This document shows, piece by piece, positions 59,561-64,000 of a DNA stretch of 64,000 nt. The notes beneath the pieces are model-generated. The model saw only the letters and a program-made list of their open reading frames with translations. It did no database searches and had not been told where the DNA came from. Numbering within the stretch: the stretch's first letter is position 1; every line of letters starts with the position of its first letter. Both the position numbers and the translations under genes were made by a program. Source of the DNA: Porphyra umbilicalis (lineage: Eukaryota > Rhodophyta > Bangiophyceae > Bangiales > Bangiaceae); contig KV918870.1 in NCBI GenBank assembly GCA_002049455.2, positions 149,355-213,354 of the forward strand, given 5' to 3'.

Positions 59561-62500
59561 CGCCGTCACGGCCACTGTCGTCTGGGTGCGGACCATGTGG
59601 GGCGGCCTGGGTCAAGTGTTCGGCGCCTCGCGCCTCTTCACAACGCATGGGGTCACCATCGCCAACGGCGTACACGATATCGTGCCGGGGCTATCTTTCC
59701 CGGTCATCGTGACCAACTTTGGCGCGCGCGAAGTCATCCTCCGGCAGAAGGCCAACGTCGGCTACGTCGAGCTGCTGACGACAGGGGTCGTACAGGTGCC
59801 CCCCGGGGCACCTCCCGGTACACCGGCCGCCCCGGCCTTCCCGCCGGCCACGGCCGCCGAAAGCGTCGTGGCGGCGGTGTCAAGCACCGGAGACGACCCC
59901 GCGCCGGGGCGGAGCCCGGACCCAGCGACGGCCTCAGGCGGTGCGGCTGCGACCCCCGCGCGACCCCGGGACCCGGGCGAAGAAAGCGCCCTAGCGGACG
60001 CGGCGCCGCCCGCGTCCCCCCCGCAAGTGGAGAACGTGGACCTGCCGGACGTCGACCCGACGCTGCACACCCGGATCCGCCGCATGCTGGACCAGCACAA
60101 GGCAATGTGGACGGGCCAGGCGCTCGGCGTCATCAAAGCCACCCAGCACCGCATCGACCTCAACGGCGGCGCCCGGCCCGTCCGCTTCGCACCGCGCCGT
60201 GCGGGGCACACGGCGCGGGAGGCTGAGACGGCCGAGGTCAAGCGGCAGCTGGAGGCGGACGTCATCGAACCGACGTCGTCGGAATGGGGCTTCCCGGTCG
60301 TGCTCGTCCCCAAGAAGGATGGCACCCCCCGCTTCTGCGTCGATTATCGACTGCTGAACGTCGTCACCAAGAAGGATTCGTACCCGCTGCCCCGGATGGA
60401 CGAATGCATCGACAGCCTCGGTGAGGCGACCATCTTCTCGACGTTGGATTGCAACGCCGGCTACTGGCAGGTTGCCATCGCACCCGAAGATCGGGAGAAG
60501 ACGGCTTTCGTGTGCCACGAGGGCGCGTACCAGTACAAACGGATGCCGTTCGGCCTAACGAACGCCCCGGCCACGTTCCAGCGGGCGCTGGACATCATCC
60601 TCTCCGGGGTGAAGTGGCAAAGCTGCCTTATCTACCTCGACGACGTCATCGTGTACTCCAAGACGGAGGAGGAGCACGTCGGCCACGTCGACCGCGTTCT
60701 GCGCCTGCTTCGCGACGCGGGAGTGACACTCCGCCTGCCCAAGTGCCGGTTCTTTCGGAAGACCGTGGAGTACCTCGGGCACGAAATCAAGCCGGGCCGG
60801 CTCGGTGTGATGGACGCGCACACGCGCGCCTTGCGCGAGGCGCACTTCCCCACGACCCGCACGCAAGTACGGAGCTTCGTGGGGATGTGCAACGTCTTCC
60901 GCCGGTTCGTGCCGAACTTCGCAAGGATGGCAGCGCCATTGACGGACCTCATGGGGTCCACGGCCCCTGTCCTGGTTCCCCCTGCCACGCCATTGCAGCA
61001 GCAGGCGTTCGACCGGCTCAAGGAGGCCCTCACGACCCCGCCGGTCCTCGCACTCCCGCGGCGCGGGCGGAAGTACGTCCTCGACGTAGATGCCTGCGGG
61101 ACGCAAGTGGGCGCCGCCCTGCTGCAAGAACAAGACGACCGGAAACTCAAGCCGGTCGCGTATATCAGCCGGCGGCTGGCAACGAACGAGCTCCCCTACG
61201 GGGTCACGGAGAAGGAGTGCCTGGCAGTCGTCTGGGCGTCGCTCAAGCTCCGCCCCTACCTCGAGGGTGATCGTTTCCTCATGCGCACGGACCACGACTG
61301 CCTACGGTGGATCCTCAACATCGAGGGTTCGGGAAATCCCCGCTTGGCGCGCTGGCGCCTCCGCCTCAGCGAGTTGGAGTTCGACAACGCCTACAAGCCG
61401 GGGATGACACACTACATGGCCGACAGCATCTCCCGCCTGGAGTCCGGGGCCAGCGATGAGACCGCGCTCGACGACGCGGTCCCTGTCTTCGCTGTGCGAG
61501 CCAACACGGTCCGGGGGCTCGACGCCGCCAACTACGTTGGCGGCCCAACGGTCCGTGGCATCGACCGCGACGCGGTGCTCTCGGCCCAGGCCGACGACGG
61601 GTACTGCAAGGAGATCGTGAAAGCCCTGAATGACGGGCGGCGCATCCCGTTCTTCGAGGATCCCGACGGGGTCCTCCGGCGACGCGCGGCGCCCGATGGC
61701 GCCGACCAGGTGGTGGTCCCGACCTCCTTGCAGGAGCAGGTCCTCCACCTGGAGCACGACGCGACCCTCGCCGGGCACCCCGGGGAATCCCGCATGTATG
61801 CGGCGATGCGGCGGTACTACTACTGGGTGGGGATGGCGGCCGACGTCGTCTCCTATGTTAGGAAATGCGACAGCTGTGCCCGGCAGCGCGTGCGCCCTCT
61901 GGCGCGGCGCTCGCCCCTAACCCTGTTTCCCGCCACCATGCCCTTCCAGGACATTGCTGTGGACCTCTACGGGCCCCTCGACCAAACGGCCGCCGGCCAC
62001 CGATTCATCCTGGTGATCACCGATCGGTTCACCAAGCTGGTGCGCGCCATCCCAATGGACGGTACGTCGGCGGTGGACTGCGCCTCGGCCGTCCTGGACT
62101 ACTGGGTGGGCACTTATGGTCCGCCGGACCGGCTGCTCTCGGACGGGGGACCCCAGTTCACCAGCCACTTCTGGGGCCAGGTTTGCAACCTGCTCTCCAT
62201 CGAGCCTAAGGTGACGTCACCGTCACACCCGCAGACGAACGGGCAGACGGAGCGGTTCAACCGCACGATGCATACGATCCTAAACCACTACGTGGCGGAG
62301 CATCCGCGGTCCTGGGACCAACTCCTTGGGGCCCTGACGCTGGCGTACAACAGCCGCCCCACCGTAGCACCGGGGTCGCCCCGCTGGAACTGGTCAACCC
62401 CATGGGGGTATCCAGCTGGGCTTTCAAGAACATCCCCAAGTCCGGGGCGTACCCCATCACGGCGCAACGCGGCACCGCCGCCGAGAAGCGCGCCCAAGCC

Positions 62501-63148
62501 TCCCTGCTGACCCGCCTCGTGCAGCTCATCCCGCAGATGCGGGCAACGCTCAAGGCCACGCAGGGGCGCTACAAGCGCGACCAAGACAAGCGCCTCGCGC
62601 TGCGCGCGGAGAAGCTCACCGTGGGGGGCTGCGCGTGGCTGCGTGACCACGCGAAGGAGGAGGGCGCCGGCGGCAAACTGACACACGTCGCCCGCGGACC
62701 GTATCGCGTGGTTTCCACTGACGGCCCGACGGTCCTCCTGGACGTGGACGGGGAGCACCGACGGGAGAACGTGGCGCACGTCGTCCGCGCCTCGGGCACG
62801 GCCGCGGAATCCCCTGCCCAACACCCCGCGTTGCGGGCCGCGCGCTCCTTCCACCGGGCGGAGGCCGACGGCCAGCGGTATGCCGTGGACCGCATCGCGG
62901 ACCACGCGACGCTGCCCGACGGCACCCTCCGGGTCCAGGTCTACTGGACCGAATACCCGCAGCCCACCTGGATGGACGCCGCGGACGCCCCTCACGAGAC
63001 GCTGCGCGTCTACCTGCGCCGCGCCGCGCGCCTGGGGCTGCCCCACACGTCCGCCGACCCGCCGCCGGCGGCCCCGCAAGCCTCGGCTCCCGACGGCGGC
63101 GCCGCCTCGGGCGGCGCCGCCGCGCCGCCCCCGGCCATCCGTGCCTGA
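59560..63148 (+). pseudogene. pol: gypsy element 2 RT-RNase H-integrase-chromodomain
   Basis: The frame of 59560-62360 carries the end of the protease region (FTTHGVTIANGVHDIVPGL), RT with FCVDYRLLN, TLDCNAGYWQV and LIYLDDVIVYS (about 60630), RNase H with DVDACGTQVGAALLQ and RTDHDCLRWIL, the integrase zinc site with HPGESRMYAAM and CDSCARQR, and the core with DLYGPL, LSDGGPQF and NGQTERFNRT. Near 62358 a C run is one base short compared with the expected register; the sense continues in another frame (TGVAPLELVNPMGVSSWAF) to a stop at 63146-63148. That last part contains a chromodomain, VQVYWTEYPQPTWMDAADAP, with the conserved Trp that element 1 has lost. All catalytic motifs are present, but the frame is broken. 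Confidence 0.85.
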
Positions 63149-63367
63149 CCCCTTGGGTCGGCGCGGTGGCCGGGCGCGGCGGGGGGGGGGTGGGGGGGTG
63201 GGTTTTTCTGGGGTTTGATGCCTTGGGGCCGTCGTGGGGGGAGGGGGACTATGCCAAGACGTGGCGGGGCCACAACGGGCCGCGGACGCTAAGTGGTACT
63301 AAGGACAAGCCCACGGCTTTATTCTACGGCGGAAGACGACCGAACGCCGTCGGACTAAGCGCCACAC
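63149..63367. other. G-rich spacer after gypsy element 2 pol
   Basis: A G run (63180-63200) and no coding sign. It corresponds to the gap between pol and the antisense ORF in gypsy element 1. Confidence 0.5.
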
Positions 63368-64000
63368 CTACGGGGCCAGGGCGATGCCCTCAGTCGAAAC
63401 GACGAAACTCCCATACGTGAACGGGGCGACCGCCTTGCGTAGGACGCGCCGCAGGGCGGCGTGAAACCGCTTCGCCCGCGTCCGCGGGGGCTCCAGGCAG
63501 GGGGGGACGTCGGCGGCGAGCCCGATGCGGGCGTACTCGACCATCGCGGCGGTGATCTCGCAGGGCCCCACTCGGACCAGTTGATGGACGGTCGTACCCG
63601 AACAAGGCGACAACTGCCCGGACGTCAGCGAGTCCCGCCACTCCGTGGCCGTCACCGGGGTAGGGGGCGTCCACGACGCGGACAGCCACCAATCGTAGGC
63701 GACGTCCGGTTGCCCCGAAGGGGGTCACGACGGGACCGGCAACCCCGAGCTCCATCGGCGCCATGGCGGGGCCGTCGTTGGCGGGGCGGATCCCAAGCGC
63801 GGGCGCGGCCGGCGGGCGCGCGGCTTCGCCGGCGGGGCGGTACTCGGACCGCCCGTAGCCCCCGCGCTGGCGCCGTCGCGGGCCCCGCCGTCGGAGGGAC
63901 GGGGCCCGTCACGGCCGTCGGCCATACAGCCGCGCGTCACCCGAGGCCCGCCGCCTACGCGTCGTCCGGTCGGCGCGGCCGTGGCCGCCGTCCCCCAGCG
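63368..64000 (-). CDS. antisense accessory ORF of gypsy element 2, partial
   Basis: On the minus strand a coding-looking frame ends at 63368 (SFVVSTEGIALAP, stop). Read upstream it contains AYDWWLSASWTPPTPVTATE, SGTTVHQLVRVGPCEITAAM and VEYARIGLAADVPP. A TGA near 63726, at a C run, separates it from another frame (GIRPANDGPAMAPMELGVAG) that probably belongs to the same protein, so a one-base shift is likely. Position and direction match the antisense ORF of gypsy element 1. Sequence similarity between the two is at most weak (for example PTPSWWSAM against YDWWLSASW). The start lies beyond the window. Confidence 0.5.

Larger units (their letters stand above)
55038..64000 (+). mobile_element. 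Ty3/gypsy LTR retrotransposon 2, partial at window end
   Basis: This element is inserted in the Tnp2-type gene. The 5' LTR is 55038-55687, gag about 55837-58610, pol about 58831-63148, and then an antisense ORF at 63368-63764 or beyond. No second copy of the LTR start (TGTAGTACTACGG) is seen before 64000, so the 3' LTR lies outside. It has at least three lesions: a TAG in the gag zinc knuckle, a frame change between protease and RT, and a frame change in the integrase end. The gene order equals gypsy element 1. Confidence 0.88.

Noticed and set aside
1-64000. CRISPR arrays, rRNA genes or bacterial operons
   Set aside because: No spaced direct repeats with unique spacers, no rRNA-like sequence and no ribosome-binding-site-led operons were seen. 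The content is eukaryotic.

Overview
This window is GC-rich eukaryotic genomic DNA built mostly of transposable elements, with one short island of probable host genes. LTR retrotransposons with Ty1/copia and Ty3/gypsy gene orders, DNA transposons of the hAT, piggyBac, Tc1/mariner-IS630 and Tnp2 (EnSpm/KDZ/Plavaka-like) types, and C2H2 and leucine-rich-repeat coding patterns rule out bacteria and organelles. Very high GC, few visible introns and Pro/Ala/Gly-rich proteins would suit a GC-rich alga (a bangiophyte red alga is one possibility), but the sequence does not identify the species.

Layout. Positions 1-19.6 kb hold a three-level nest. A hAT transposase gene on the minus strand (N-terminal part 18782-19572, C-terminal part 1332-2906) is split by a Ty3/gypsy chromovirus-like element, 2907-18781, flanked by the 5-bp duplication AGCAT. 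The gag gene of that gypsy element is split in turn by an intact Ty1/copia element, 4577-9531, flanked by CCTAC, with two apparently identical 416-bp LTRs and one uninterrupted 1308-codon gag-pol ORF. The gypsy element also carries a long ORF on the opposite strand between pol and its 3' LTR.

19.6-36 kb is a graveyard of decayed elements: dispersed repeats, a PIF1-type helicase fragment, a DIRS-like reverse transcriptase/RNase H relic, an IS630/Tc1-type transposase broken by one stop codon, and a convergent two-part zinc-finger gene. 36.6-43.6 kb is an extremely GC-rich island with three probable host genes: a leucine-rich-repeat protein (minus), a two-finger C2H2 protein (plus) and a proline-rich protein with hydrophobic segments (minus). 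In all three the reading frame changes at C or G homopolymers.

43.6-51 kb returns to transposons: a 286-bp MITE and a 3.1-kb piggyBac-family element share terminal bases TGTCYATTC and a CTAG boundary. 51-64 kb has an unknown minus-strand gene, then the N-terminal half of a Tnp2-type transposase cut by a second Ty3/gypsy element whose 5' LTR starts at 55038 and whose 3' LTR lies beyond the window. This second element has several inactivating lesions and also carries an antisense ORF after pol.

How the parts relate: the nesting gives an order of events (hAT, then gypsy, then copia; Tnp2, then gypsy 2). The copia element is the only one whose genes look fully intact. The two gypsy elements share architecture (gag with a CCHC knuckle; protease-RT-RNase H-integrase-chromodomain; downstream antisense ORF) and appear to be members of one broad lineage.
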